This document shows positions 48,365-58,490 of a stretch of DNA of 64,000 nucleotides, piece by piece. The stretch covers positions 1,291,236 through 1,355,235 of the forward strand of contig NC_006371.1 in the NCBI RefSeq assembly GCF_000196255.1, in the 5' to 3' direction. The translations under genes were made by a program, and so were the position numbers. Source of the stretch: Photobacterium profundum SS9 (GTDB lineage: Bacteria; Pseudomonadota; Gammaproteobacteria; Enterobacterales; Vibrionaceae). Under the pieces are notes generated by a model. That model searched no databases, had not been told where the DNA came from, and was given only the letters and a program-made list of their open reading frames with translations. Position 1 is the stretch's first letter. Each line of letters starts with the position of its first letter.

Positions 48365-48461
48365 TAACGTCTAACATAAGTTGCACCACGGCTAACTCAC
48401 CAAGTACACAGAACTTCATACCAAAACTGCGGAGTAAAAGGTGTCAACTTCATGTTTTTAT
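48365..48461. repeat. attC-like cassette recombination site 1
   Basis: Begins TAACGTCTAACATAAGTTGC, ends GTGTCAACTTCATGTTTTTA. It is one of six copies of a ~97-bp imperfect palindrome. The arms ACAT-AAGTTG-CAC and GTG-T-CAACTT-C-ATGT pair with two unpaired bases on one side, as attC sites fold. The site abuts the stop of the gene at 48463. Confidence 0.8.
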
Positions 48462-48462
48462 G

Positions 48463-48738
48463 TCACTTTTCTTGTTTGTACCTATAACGTTCTGATAGTG
48501 CAGTTAAAATAACGCATAAACCTGAAGTCAGAATAGTTAACACTGTAAATGTTATCTCAGATTCTGGCAACAACTCTAACAGATTGACTAAAGCAAACAT
48601 GGGAAGGAAAGAACTAAGTAATAAACTTAAAGTTCTAGTAATTACTATTTTTTTTCCACATCTTCTCTGATGAAAGTAATAAGAAAAGTCACCAAACAAA
48701 AAAACAAATGATGCTATTAATGCTATTACCCAAAACAT
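48463..48738 (-). CDS. Small membrane protein of a two-gene integron cassette
   Basis: 91 aa, three predicted TM helices (about 3-20, 32-54, 62-80), N-terminal MFWVIALIASFVFLFGDFS, basic C-terminus RYRYKQEK. The stop of the preceding gene and this ATG abut (TAAATG), so the two are translationally coupled. Its stop touches attC site 1. Plays the same positional role as the 56-aa membrane protein at 62524. Function unknown. Confidence 0.7.
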   Translation of the reverse strand: MFWVIALIASFVFLFGDFSYYFHQRRCGKKIVITRTLSLLLSSFLPMFALVNLLELLPESEITFTVLTILTSGLCVILTALSERYRYKQEK

Positions 48739-49407
48739 TTATAGATCCTCGGGTCGTAATAAACCTCGATTTAATAGTTCTTTTTTCGCTTTTTTAACCT
48801 CAGTGTCACTGAAACCTTTTATAACACTCGCAAGAATTACCGTAACAAAGAAAGCCTTACCACCAACTGTTGTTGCAGAACTGGAAAGCTTCAATTTCTT
48901 TAACCCACTCTCAACAATATGAGTCGCAGCTTGATTTCTTAAAAACGCTCCAACCCCACCTTTAGATATTTGATACAATGCAACAGCTATGAAGCCAACC
49001 TCAAGCTTACCATCTAAAGTCACAAACCATGTTGATAGAAAGTCTGATATGCTTTTATTTTTTTTAAAAAAATCACGTAGTTCATCATTTGACATGCACC
49101 ATGGATTCCAAGTCGGCTTTGCAAGCATTTGTGCAATCAAGCCTTGAATTTTACCTAAAAGTCTCGGATTATCTAGATCTCTGGTAGCTACTAATACTTT
49201 CCTTTTATCTATATGGTCTAATTGACGATAAAGAATTACCCCCGTGATAATGGGCAACATAGCTTCCTTATTTTTTCTTATAAATGGTATATCACCCTCT
49301 AACCCTACCAATATTGCTAATTGTATAACTGGTTCTGCCTTTAACAAGTTTTCACTGTAATTCCTGACCATGATTGCTCCAACTGATAAATTATCATCAC
49401 TAGACAA
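48739..49407 (-). CDS. Cassette protein, PxWxxWxxxNDEL family (copy A)
   Basis: 222 aa, helical. ILYRQL at about 58-63 and PTWNPWCMSNDEL at about 98-110, then a hydrophobic C-terminal stretch (KAFFVTVILASVIKGF, about 183-198). The same two motifs, 49-50 residues apart, occur in the protein at 61974. No known domain recognised. Coupled to a small membrane protein gene downstream. The divergence of the two copies suggests a real protein family carried by cassettes. Confidence 0.75.
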   Translation of the reverse strand: MSSDDNLSVGAIMVRNYSENLLKAEPVIQLAILVGLEGDIPFIRKNKEAMLPIITGVILYRQLDHIDKRKVLVATRDLDNPRLLGKIQGLIAQMLAKPTWNPWCMSNDELRDFFKKNKSISDFLSTWFVTLDGKLEVGFIAVALYQISKGGVGAFLRNQAATHIVESGLKKLKLSSSATTVGGKAFFVTVILASVIKGFSDTEVKKAKKELLNRGLLRPEDL

Positions 49408-49493
49408 TACGCATTAAGTTGCTTAAATCAATAAGTCACAAAGTTTGCAGCTTTTTCCTACGGCACAGATCAATATTTACAGAGTGAAGTGGC

Positions 49494-50312
49494 ATAACGC
49501 CTGCAACCATTGACGCCTATTCACGTGCGGTGCGTCGCATTATTCACCACTTTGATAAAGCACCCGACACCCTTTCAACCGACAATCTGAAATAATATTT
49601 TGCCCAACTGATCAATACCCATTTTTGGAGTACGGTCAGGGTTGATCGCAACGGTTTACAGTTCTTTTTCAAGCATGTACTTCATCGTGAATGGGAGTGG
49701 CTTAACATCGTTAAGCCACAACAAAACAAGCGATTACCTGACATTCTTACCCCGCAAGAAGTGGGCCTGCTGATCAGCTTTACTCATCAACTGCATTACC
49801 AAGTCTGCTTTTTAACGATATACAGCCTTGGGCTACGGCTGGGTGAAGCGCTCAATCTCACTGTTGGTGATATTGATGGCCAACGCATGCTCGTCCACAT
49901 TCGTAATGCCAAAGGGGGGAAAGATCGCTTCATCCCACTGCCTCGACGTACCTTGTATGCCTTGCGTTATTTCTGGCAAACCCACAAACACCCCTGTTTT
50001 TTGTTTCCTTCTCACAACCGAGTTGTTGATAATTTCATGGATCGTGGAGGGGTTCAAAAAGCCATGCGGGTTATCATTAAAGAGTGTGGGATCACCAAGT
50101 CAATTAGCCCTCATAATCTACGTCACAGCTACGCGACCCACTTGTTAGAACAAGGGTTAGATTTACGTTCGGTCCAACATCTACTCGGACATAACAGTTT
50201 AAACTCCACGGCGCGTTACACCCACCTCACCGATATATCACGTAAAAACACCTCACAGGCGATTAACCAACTCGCTAACGAGTTAACCCTCATGTGGGAG
50301 ATGAAAGTATGA
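49494..50312 (+). pseudogene. Tyrosine recombinase of IS91-like element (premature stop)
   Basis: XerC/D-like. The catalytic domain is intact: LGLRLGEALNL (Arg), HNLRHSYATHLLEQG (His-x-x-Arg) and LLGHNSLNSTARYTHL (His and Tyr nucleophile). The N-terminal SAM-like domain (TIDAYSRAVRRIIHHFDKAP) is cut off by an in-frame TAA at 49593-49595 (TDNLK*YFAQL). A shorter product could start within but would lack core-binding residues. Confidence 0.75.
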
Positions 50313-51336
50313 TGTTCCAATCGCTTTTATACGGCCATCTTGATGAGTTGATGGCAACATATTCTTCATCTATGACGTCTGATATTCGCCTGGCGATTAA
50401 CGCTATGCTTACCTGCCACACCGAACAAAACGGCTATAGCCAGTAGCATTGCCAGCACTGTGAGCATCGAGTGCAATCTCCGAACCACGTCTGATTGGCT
50501 TGAAAAACAACAACGTAAGCTCTTACCCATCGACTACTTTATGGTGACGTTTACCTTACCCGCTGAGCTTCGACTCTTAGCCAAACCTTATCCTAAACAA
50601 ATTTACCAAGCGATGTTTACAGTCAGCGCCTCAATAATAAAAGACTTCGCGGGTCGTGCTAAAAACATGGGTGAGACTATCGGATTTACGTCGGTGCTTC
50701 ATACCCATAATCGACGCCGAGATTTATACCCGCATATTCATATGGTGGTCACTGGCGGCGGCTTTGATGCCAATAAACGGCAATGGATACACTGTAAAAA
50801 TCAGTAGTTATTCAATGCCTTTGCTTTGGCTAACGTGTGGCGAGCACGTTTACTCAGCCATATCACTGACACACTAAAATTAAGATTACCTCGTCAGTTA
50901 CCCCCCAAATGGGTTGTGGGTTGTGGATTGTCGTCATGTTGGGCGGGGAAAATCAGCTTTATTGTATTTATCTAAATACCTATACCGTGGCGTATTAGCC
51001 GACAACGATATTCTTTACGAAGACAACGGGAATATCACGTTTCGCTACTTGGATAGCCAGACGAAAATATATCAAACTCGAACATTACCTGTCGTGAAAT
51101 TTCTCTGGCTGATATTACAGCATGTATTACCTAAAGGATTAAGACGTGTACGTGATTACGGTTTACTTCGCGGCCACTTAAAACATCAACAGCAACAAAT
51201 ACAACTCGCCTTTATGATTGCTGGACAACTGACGTTGCCAGCACTAGAAGATAAACCCATCAGCCGAAAAGCGGACTACTTTTGTCCTTGTTGTCACCAT
51301 TTAATGCGATGTCTTGGCGTATTTCGACCGAGATAA
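50309..51336 (+). pseudogene. IS91-family transposase, multiply disrupted
   Basis: Starts at 50309, overlapping the recombinase stop. Defects in order: TAG at about 50444, a deletion with frameshift at about 50470 that removes part of the zinc finger, TAG at 50805-50807 (IHCKNQ*LFNAF), and a 7-nt duplication shift near 50915 (GGGTTGT repeated). Recognisable parts include DYFMVTFTLPAELRLLAKPY, PHIHMVVTGGGF, LSKYLYRGVL and a C-terminal FCPCCHHLMRC. Dead copy. Confidence 0.8.
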
Positions 51337-51717
51337 TATTCCGTTATATAAAGATAATGGTTCAGCTTTTACTTGAGGAGATAATCAGAATTAATCATTA
51401 AAATTAGTCGATTATGCTTATTGGTCTTGAACCAAGGCAGGTGCTCGCTTCAACATAACCGCTTACCAACAATCACACTTTTACCTCTTCGTAATATTTC
51501 CCTCTATAAGGAAGCTCAGGCTTGTTCAACACTTCGGATAGGTGTCGGCTTCGCGACACATATCCTTATCTGTTATATTTTTGGTTTTTCGTGAATTAAT
51601 GGTACATCCACCCCCCTACAAACTCACAAAATTGAGATTTTTTTGGCCCCAATAGTTGCATCGCCACTCACTTTGTACCAAAATTAGGTATATATTGGTA
51701 CAAGCGAAGGAGGCTAT

Positions 51718-51957
51718 ATGTCTAAAAACACAAGTGTAACTCTAGGCAGTCATTTTGATCAGTTCATTTCTCAACAATTGAAAAGTGGTCGATATGGATC
51801 TGCCAGCGAAGTTGTAAGAGCAGGATTAAGATCACTAGAAGATAGTGAAATGAAATTGCAACACTTAAGAATCATGCTAAATGAAGGTGAAACCAGCGGA
51901 AACAGCAACTATTCATATCAAGATTTAATCTCTGAATTAGACCAAGAAAACCACTGA
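51718..51957 (+). CDS. parD: ParD-type antitoxin
   Basis: 79 aa ribbon-helix-helix protein: N-terminal NTSVTLGSHFDQFISQQL, then GRYGSASEVVRAGLRSLED, the ParD signature. The C-terminus would wrap the toxin. GGAGG ribosome site. Stop and toxin start overlap (TGATG). Carried in an integron cassette with its own promoter region. Confidence 0.88.
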   Translation: MSKNTSVTLGSHFDQFISQQLKSGRYGSASEVVRAGLRSLEDSEMKLQHLRIMLNEGETSGNSNYSYQDLISELDQENH

Positions 51958-52250
51958 TGAACCATTTTATAGTAACCAATAAAGCCAAATCAGACTTGAT
52001 TGATATTGCTAGATATACTCAAAAAAATTGGGGTATCAATCGACGAAATAGTTACTTAAAACAATTTGATGACAGTTTCCATTCATTAGCTAGAGAACCA
52101 ATGATCGGCATATGTTGTGAGTACATAAAGGCTGGCTATAGAAAGTTTCCTCAGGGTAGCCATATAATCTACTATCGACAGAATGAATCTCAAAGCATTG
52201 AAATTATTAGAGTCCTGCATAAAAGCATGGATGTTAATCGGAACATTTGA
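51957..52250 (+). CDS. parE: ParE-type toxin
   Basis: 97 aa RelE/ParE fold: TNKAKSDLIDIARYTQKNWG, GSHIIYYRQNE and IEIIRVLHKSMD. ParE toxins poison DNA gyrase. Ends seven bases before attC site 2. Likely stabilises the array. Confidence 0.88.
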   Translation: MNHFIVTNKAKSDLIDIARYTQKNWGINRRNSYLKQFDDSFHSLAREPMIGICCEYIKAGYRKFPQGSHIIYYRQNESQSIEIIRVLHKSMDVNRNI

Positions 52251-52256
52251 AAAATA

Positions 52257-52352
52257 TAACGCCGAACATAAGTTGCACTACGGCTAACTCACCAAGCGCA
52301 CTGAACTCCATACCAAAACTGCGGAGTAAAACGTGTCAACTTCATGTTTTTT
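52257..52352. repeat. attC-like site 2
   Basis: TAACGCCGAACATAAGTTGC ... GTGTCAACTTCATGTTTTTT. Same palindromic structure as the other five copies; lies between the ParE stop and the stop of the minus-strand gene at 52364. Confidence 0.8.
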
Positions 52353-52363
52353 TATAGGCTAAT

Positions 52364-52912
52364 TTAGTCAAATAGTTCACTGTTTCTAAATTCATTGCAA
52401 ATGTGTGTCTTAATCTGATGAGAGTTCCCCCATAGCGACTCAATAGGAAACTGCTTACCAAAAAGGGGAATTGCCAATTGATCATCAAAGTTTTCTGCCT
52501 CGTTCTCTTCGGCTACAATCACCGCTGCACACATCCCTGTAATATAGCCGATTGGGAGATTCCACTTATCTGAACCAATCTGTATCGAACCATTCAAATT
52601 AAATTCTAGCCTCGGGTCAAGCTCTCCTTCATGTGCAATTGAAGTTCGACCAAACTTATAAAGTGCGTCTGTAATGCTAATACCATCACATAAACAGTCA
52701 CCCGTAGCAATGCTTGAGATTAGTTTTTCTTCGTCTTCTAGAAATGCTTTGATTCTTTTACCTACACCATCTTTGGGCCTTCGTCGTTTTGCCGTTTGAT
52801 CTATTGCTGGAAATAAATTAACGAGTGCCCCCTCAAAATCATCTGTTTGCAAATGCTTGATAGATTGCAATACTCGTCTGCTTACACCTGTTGGTTTCTT
52901 ATTTTTCTGCAT
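52364..52912 (-). CDS. Integron cassette protein of unknown function
   Basis: 182 aa starting MQKNKKPTGVSRRVLQSIKH. Soluble, acidic, with ALVNLFPAIDQTAKRRRPKD, an RRRPKDGVGKRIK basic patch and FGRTSIAHEGELDPRLEFNL. No family recognised, though the GRTSIAHEGELD region recalls HEPN/abortive-type helical proteins; weak. The open frame extends upstream to 53131 but that part overlaps IS66 debris. Its stop sits 11 bp from attC site 2. Confidence 0.65.
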   Translation of the reverse strand: MQKNKKPTGVSRRVLQSIKHLQTDDFEGALVNLFPAIDQTAKRRRPKDGVGKRIKAFLEDEEKLISSIATGDCLCDGISITDALYKFGRTSIAHEGELDPRLEFNLNGSIQIGSDKWNLPIGYITGMCAAVIVAEENEAENFDDQLAIPLFGKQFPIESLWGNSHQIKTHICNEFRNSELFD

Positions 52913-52976
52913 ATATTCTCCGAATATGTGGATTGGCCTAACGCCACAATAAACGTAAGCGTCTGGGCAACGACAC

Positions 52977-54303
52977 CTAGCTATGCTTAATATTCCATGG
53001 CAGCAACGCGTCAATATTATTCGGTTTTTCAGCAATCTGCTGCAAGCAGGTTGCGATATAATCATGAACAAGAAGATTATTCGCTTTTGCTGTTTCAACC
53101 AAACTATATAAAATCGCACTCGCGTTCGCACCTGTATTGGTGTACGAAAATAGCCAAGCCTTACGACCTATCACAAAGGGCTTCACTGCCCGCTCTGCTC
53201 GGTTATTGTCAATGCTTAACCTGCCATCTTCAAGATAGCGCTGGAATTTTTCAAATTGGTTTAAGCTGTAACTTATTGCTTCTCCCAATTTACTTTTTGG
53301 TGGGATTTTTTCTTTATGCTCGATGAGCCAGTTATATAATGTGGTTACGATAGGCTTGGCTTGTGACTGTCGGATTGCTAATTTTTCTTCAACAGATTTG
53401 CCCTTAATTCGTTTTTCTATTCCGTATAACTTACCAATTAAATTTAATACGATATCCACTTTCCCTGTTTTCTTCTTTCCTTGCAGCTTCTTCACATCGA
53501 TAAATTTACGACGAATATGCGCAAGACAGGCTACCAGTGTCGCTTGCGTTGATTCATAAGCTTTATATCCATCAACGTGCATGTAACCTTGGTAACCATC
53601 AAGAAAACCAATGCACATTGGGCTCTACGACTATTGTGATAATCGAATAACACAATATTGGTGTTACTGCCTAATGCATCTGCTCCACAGCAATATACCC
53701 ACATATAGCTTGTCGCTTTTTCGGCTTTGATTACTTTTAGCGGTGTTTCATCGGCATGAATAGCGGGCTCAGCAAGCAATGTTGTTTTCAAGCGCATATA
53801 TAAAGGTTCAAGCAATGTGGCGCAACGTAATATCCTGCTCGACATGGTTTGACGACTCACTCAATACCGATGTCACTCAACATTGTTTCTTGTCGATAAA
53901 GCGGTAAACCAAATTGATATTTACAGGTGATTATTTGGCTCAGCAAACTCGCGGTAGCAATACTTTTCGGGATTGGCGTGGCGGGCATCGGTGCCATTTT
54001 TATGTGATTTTCAATCCCATTATTTTCACAATGTCGGCACGTATACTTCGGGCGAATGGTTTTAATGACTTTAATATGAGCGGGTACAAATTCAAGGGTT
54101 TCGCTGCTACTCTCACCCATTTTATGCAAAGAATTACGGCAACAATCACATGTTTTATCCGTGTCCTCAATATCAATGATAACGTCTTTTCGGGGGAGTT
54201 CAGGCGGTAGTGGTTTGCGCTTTGGTTTGACTTTTTGCTCTGTTTTTTCTTCAGTTGATAAGCTCGCTAATAGCAGCTCGTCTTGTTCATCAAGTGCCCC
54301 CCT
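52977..54303 (-). pseudogene. IS66-family transposase (TnpC), frameshifted and N-truncated
   Basis: Three reading frames together give TnpC: zinc region (CDCCRNSLHK, YTCRHCENN), LPLYRQETMLSDIGIE, then HADETPLKVI and YQGYMHVDGYKAYE (catalytic Asp), LAHIRRKF and SIDNNRAERAVKPF (catalytic Glu), ending LLPWNIKHS. Frameshifts lie near 53860 and 53610. The N-terminus is removed at 54304 by the IS3 element. Unrelated in detail to the IS66-type gene at 1939. Confidence 0.85.
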
Positions 54304-54349
54304 GTGTCAGACTACTTGTCGCTTCTAATTTTCATTAGAGGTATTAAAA

Positions 54350-54871
54350 ATGAGTGTAAAATTCACCGAAGCATTTAAGATACAAGCTGTTCAAAAAGCA
54401 CTTAACCGATCTGCTGACAGTAACATTAAAGACGTTGCTGACTCATTAGGTGTTGGCTTTTCAACCTTAACCAAATGGATCCGACAAGCCAAAAATCATG
54501 AATTTGAAATGGCTTCAGAAGCTGAGTTAAAAATGATGTCTAATGAGAAACGTCCACAAGATTGGACTCTAGAAGAACGACTTGAAATTATCATCCAGTG
54601 TGCTGCCTTGGATGAGAAAGCTATCAATGAATTGTGTCGTGAAAGCGGCATTTATCCTCATCATATTCAGCAATGGAAGACGGATTTTGTTAATGGCAAA
54701 AAATCATCTTCAGTAACACCAAGATCGGGTGAAGTGAAAGAGCTGAAAATAGAGAATAAAGCACTTAAAAAAGAGTTAAACCGCAAGGATAAAGCGCTGG
54801 CTGAAACGGCCGCATTGTTAGTTCTCCAAAAAAAAGTAAACGCCATCTGGGGAGCCGACGAGGACAGCTAA
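54350..54871 (+). CDS. IS3-family transposase OrfA
   Basis: 173 aa; differs from the copy at 182-703 at only a few residues (for example SLGVGF versus LLGVGF). Two helix-turn-helix regions and a C-terminal leucine zipper. Intact. Confidence 0.92.
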   Translation: MSVKFTEAFKIQAVQKALNRSADSNIKDVADSLGVGFSTLTKWIRQAKNHEFEMASEAELKMMSNEKRPQDWTLEERLEIIIQCAALDEKAINELCRESGIYPHHIQQWKTDFVNGKKSSSVTPRSGEVKELKIENKALKKELNRKDKALAETAALLVLQKKVNAIWGADEDS

Positions 54872-55928
54872 TAACAAACAGCGAACGTGAAGAAATCCTT
54901 AGCTTGATCAACGAGGCTCAGGCAACAGGAGCTCGGCAGTCTCAAGCCTGTAAAATTATTGGCCTGAATTCAAAAACCATACAGCGCTGGAAATATAACG
55001 ATAACACTCATGACAAACGGCTAAATGCTCAAAGGGCACCCAAAAACAAGCTAACAGACTTGGAGAGGCAACGTATTATTAATGTTGCCAATGAAGCTAC
55101 ATATGCAAATTTACCCCCGAATCAGATAGTGCCGATACTGGCAGATAAAGGGATTTATCTGGGTTCTGAGTCAACATTTTATCGGATTTTAAAAGCACAT
55201 AAGCTACTAAATCATAGACAACGGAGCAAACCGTGCCAGAAAGTAAAAAAACCAAAAGCATTGGTTGCAACGGGCCCAAACCAAGTCTACACATGGGATA
55301 TTACCTATTTGCCGACAACAGTGAAGGGATTATTTTTCTACCTTTACTTTATATGGTTATGGACGTTTTCAGTAGAAAAGTTGTTGGCTGGCAGGTACAT
55401 GATAATGAGTCGAGTGCCTTAGCAGCAGATTTGATGACTGACATTTGTAAACGTGAGGACATTAAACGAGGCCAGGTGGTACTACATTCGGATAACGGTA
55501 GTCCGATGAAGGGAGCGACAATGTTAGCCACACTGCAAGAGTTAGGTGTTATGCCATCGCTGAGCAGGCCGTCTGTAAGTAATGATAATCCGTATTCAGA
55601 GTCACTGTTTAGAACGTTAAAATACCGTCCTGAGTACCCTGAAAAAGCCTTTGAGAATATAGCCTCATCACGTCGTTGGGTAAGTGATTTTGTTTGTTGG
55701 TATAACAATGAACACCGACATAGCGGGATTAAGTTTGTTACGCCAGCACAACGTCATACAGGGAGAGATATCGAAATTTTAGCGCAACGAACTCGGTTAT
55801 ATCATGCTGCGAAAGCACGACATCCAGAGCGATGGCGTGGCAATATTAAAAATTTAGAACCAGTAGGCTCTGTATACCTGAATCCTGAAAAAGGGAAAGC
55901 TAATAGCAAAGAGGTCGAGGCGGCATAA
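54872..55928 (+). pseudogene. IS3-family transposase OrfB, frameshifted
   Basis: Reads NSEREEILSLINEAQATGAR, an HTH_21 region, then PNQVYTWDITYLPT (first catalytic Asp) up to GLFFYLY. There a tandem CTTTA duplication (55342-55346 and 55347-55351) shifts the frame. In the new frame MVMDVFSRKVVGWQ, LHSDNGSPM (second Asp) and SVSNDNPYSESLFRTLKY (Glu) follow to 55928. Deleting one CTTTA restores a continuous protein. This copy cannot make a full OrfB. Confidence 0.88.
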
Positions 55929-55960
55929 TATTTAACTAACAGGCGACAAGTAGCTTGAAA

Positions 55961-56697
55961 ATCGCCGCTGGCGGCGATAAACCAGCACCCACTCCTGTGG
56001 CTACCCCAGAATATTCCCAAGCAATGGGTGGTTGATTGCCGATGCGTCGGTTATGGCGAGCCTGCACTGGAATACCTATCTCGTTATCTCTACCGAGGTG
56101 TGCTGCCTGACAATGACATCATCAACATCGAAGAAAACAGTGTGACCTTTCGCTATCTAGACAGCAGCACCAACACAAAGAAAACACGCACGTTACCCAC
56201 TCTTGAGTTCTTAATGCTCATCTTGCAACACGTCTTGCCCACTGGCTTACAGCGGGTTCGCGACTATGGTTTTTTACGCGGTCAAGCCAAAGCCCTGCGA
56301 GTACGTATTCAGCTGCTGTTGTTAAACGTGTTTTATCAAACACCGCAAGCAACCGTGACCATTAAAACCAAAGCCATTCGCACGTGCCCATGCTGCCAGC
56401 ATGACATGGCGTGCGTTGGCATCAGTCGACCGAGATAGCCGAAAGGCGAACATAATAAGGATAAGACCGAAATTAAATCCGAGGAGAAATAACAAAACAG
56501 AAGAAGATAAAACGGCTAACTAACTGATAAGATTGCTATCGCAACCTTATCTCAGCCTCACTCGCCTTGAGAAAAGGCTCAAGGCGAAGTGCCCACCAAA
56601 CAAAATCGTACAATTTACTATATAAAGAGGCTTCAGGCTTGTTCAACACCCGGGATTTAATGTCGGCTGCGCGACACTTAATCCTTATTTGTTATGT
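55961..56697 (+). mobile_element. 3' fragment of a second IS91-like element
   Basis: Only the last third of the transposase gene and the right end remain. The end sequence (GGCTTGTTCAACAC ... GTCGGCTGCGCGACAC ... CCTTATTTGTTAT) matches that at 51515-51577. Confidence 0.75.
55990..56438 (+). pseudogene. IS91-family transposase, C-terminal fragment
   Basis: Encodes WVVDCRCVGYGEPALEYLSR, YLYRGVLPDNDI, TFRYLDSSTN and the terminal zinc-like CPCCQHDMACVGISRPR. About 145 of 300 or more residues remain, clearly paralogous to 50914-51336 (about two thirds identical by eye). Confidence 0.85.
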
Positions 56698-56821
56698 TTT
56701 TTCAACCTTATGATTTAACAGCCAAAAAATCACATGCATTAGCTGATAATCAAGGCTGTCTCACACGATCTTTTCAATTTGAATACCAAATTAGACCAAT
56801 GATCAGCGAGTAGGTGCTTCC

Positions 56822-58147
56822 CACGGAAAACGCATGAACATCCCCGTCCTTACTGGCTTCCCAGTACCTTGCTTAGGTAGTTTTCATCCATCGCACACTG
56901 CATTCGCTTACGTTTAATTCCACCTTTGAACCCTTTTTCATTCTTCAAAAGGTTCAAACACACCGGCCTGATCCTTGCGAAAGCCTCGGCACGATCGTCC
57001 GCTCGGATTCGACAAGCATCTTCTTTGAATGCAGTATCTAATACCCAATGCATCGACTCAACTTGCCAATGTGAACGCGTTGCATCATGCAGTTCTTGAG
57101 CACTTAATTCTTTCGAGCTTATGTAAAATCTCACTGACATATTTTCGTCTGTAGCATGCTCTGAATTTTGGCGAATATTGACCATTATTCCCATCGATTT
57201 TAGCTCTGGCCAATCATACGCTAAGTCACCTAAAACCGATAAATCCTTATTAACCAAAGCACATCTTGTTTCTAAACGTCCATGGGATTTGTCTTGGCTA
57301 GCATAACTATCACCGCTGAATTCTTGTAGCATCGATGGATGATAATATTCAGAAAAGGCCTCTTCTAACTTGCCTTGATTTCCTTTAACGGCAAGTAAAT
57401 AATCAGCACTTTTATCGACTATCTTTTGTGCTATTTTTCGCTGGCAACCCATCGCATCAATAGTCACTAAACAACCCGCGATATCTAATAGTTCCAATAG
57501 CTTAGGGATTTCAGTAATCTCATTAGTCTTAGCATTTACTTTAGCCTGACCAAGACACATCCCATTTGCTGTAGCAAAAGCATTAACCATATGGATTGCT
57601 TGCTGATCTCGTGATTTATCATAAGACCCTCGAACTGTTTTGCCATCAATAGCAACAACTTCACCATCCGTTAAGGTATGGCAATCTCTCATCCATTTAA
57701 TGAAAGCATTCTGCAGAGCTGTCGTACTCATCATTCCCATGACTCTAGCAATGGTATCTGCAGAAGGAATACCTTCTTTGAAGTCACCATATTGCTTTAG
57801 AAAGTCTAGTCGTAAACGACCAAAATCAACCACACCTTCCCACGTATCATGACCAGACAAAACACCACAAATTGTCATCAGAATTATATCTGATAATTTG
57901 TGGTTAATTTTGCCAGCTTGGCGATAATCTTTAATTACATGAAAGTGCATAAATGGGTTTATTAATTCCGTCATAATTAGGCTCCGTTTGAATACAGAAC
58001 CATTAGAAAACAATGAAAATGATCTACAATTTGATCTTTCTTTAATTGCTAATATTGTGAAGTGAGTATAATAATAAGATTATACTTTAGTTATTGCTAA
58101 TTAAAGCTTAGCCCTTATATATCAACGATGTTCATGCGGATTCCCTG
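56822..58147 (-). mobile_element. ISAs1-family insertion sequence, intact
   Basis: 1326 bp with 21-bp imperfect inverted ends that share CGCATGAACATC, and a perfect 10-bp target duplication AGGTGCTTCC (56812-56821 and 58148-58157). Transposase intact. It sits in cassette DNA whose tail continues to attC site 3. Confidence 0.92.
56850..57974 (-). CDS. ISAs1-family transposase
   Basis: 374 aa. N-terminal DUF4372-like segment (DYRQAGKINHKLSDIILMTI), AIDGKTVRGS (first Asp), VTIDAMGCQ (second Asp) and HWQVESMHWVLD (Glu). Start at 57974 (MTELINPFMHF) follows GGAG by 8 nt. Full-length for the family. Confidence 0.92.
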   Translation of the reverse strand: MTELINPFMHFHVIKDYRQAGKINHKLSDIILMTICGVLSGHDTWEGVVDFGRLRLDFLKQYGDFKEGIPSADTIARVMGMMSTTALQNAFIKWMRDCHTLTDGEVVAIDGKTVRGSYDKSRDQQAIHMVNAFATANGMCLGQAKVNAKTNEITEIPKLLELLDIAGCLVTIDAMGCQRKIAQKIVDKSADYLLAVKGNQGKLEEAFSEYYHPSMLQEFSGDSYASQDKSHGRLETRCALVNKDLSVLGDLAYDWPELKSMGIMVNIRQNSEHATDENMSVRFYISSKELSAQELHDATRSHWQVESMHWVLDTAFKEDACRIRADDRAEAFARIRPVCLNLLKNEKGFKGGIKRKRMQCAMDENYLSKVLGSQ

Positions 58148-58490
58148 AGGTGCTTCCCACCCAATGAGGCAATTGTGAAAATCTAGCAACAAGCGCTTTA
58201 AACACCAAAAAGCAGCGCTAAACAATGGCAAATTGCCGACCGACAGCACTGAAGCCAATAAAGCTAATTGGCAAAGCCGTTGGAAGACCATTTGGGAAAG
58301 AGAACCTGATAACGCGCAGGTTCAATATTCAAATGAGGCAGCACTCAACCTTGAAGCGTGATGATCTAGCTTGAACCATGAATTTAGGAAGACAATGCTT
58401 GATTGCCGAAACAACGAAACGGATCTGGCTGAGAAGTCCCCAATAACATTTTAGTATTCACTCTAAATCTTTGATTTCACGCTTGAACAT
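58148..58490. other. Non-coding cassette tail
   Basis: 340 bases right of ISAs1 up to attC site 3. No open frame of credible size. Probably the remainder of an invaded cassette. Confidence 0.5.

Larger units (their letters stand above)
49490..51577 (+). mobile_element. IS91-like element with recombinase gene, decayed copy
   Basis: Holds a tyrosine recombinase gene and an IS91-type (rolling-circle, Y2) transposase gene, both broken. The right end at about 51515-51577 (GGCTTGTTCAACAC, then hairpin GTGTCGGCTTCGCGACAC, then CCTTATCTGTTAT) matches the end of the second copy at 56633-56697 and is probably the replication origin end. No target duplication is expected for this family. Confidence 0.75.
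54305..55960 (+). mobile_element. IS3-family insertion sequence, full-length copy
   Basis: Ends: TCAGACTACTTGTCGC at 54307-54322 and GCGACAAGTAGCTTGA at 55943-55958 (imperfect inverted repeats). Same element as at 1-748. It interrupts IS66 on the left and abuts IS91 debris on the right, so the other half of the original target has been lost. Confidence 0.88.

Noticed and set aside
48313..48495. Plus-strand short frames that cross the attC-like repeats (also 61176-61427)
   Set aside because: They appear in each repeat copy with changing C-termini, and are by-products of the conserved attC sequence.
52913..53131. N-terminal extension of the cassette protein at 52364
   Set aside because: It lies in the 3' end of the IS66 transposase gene in another frame and is not protein-like.
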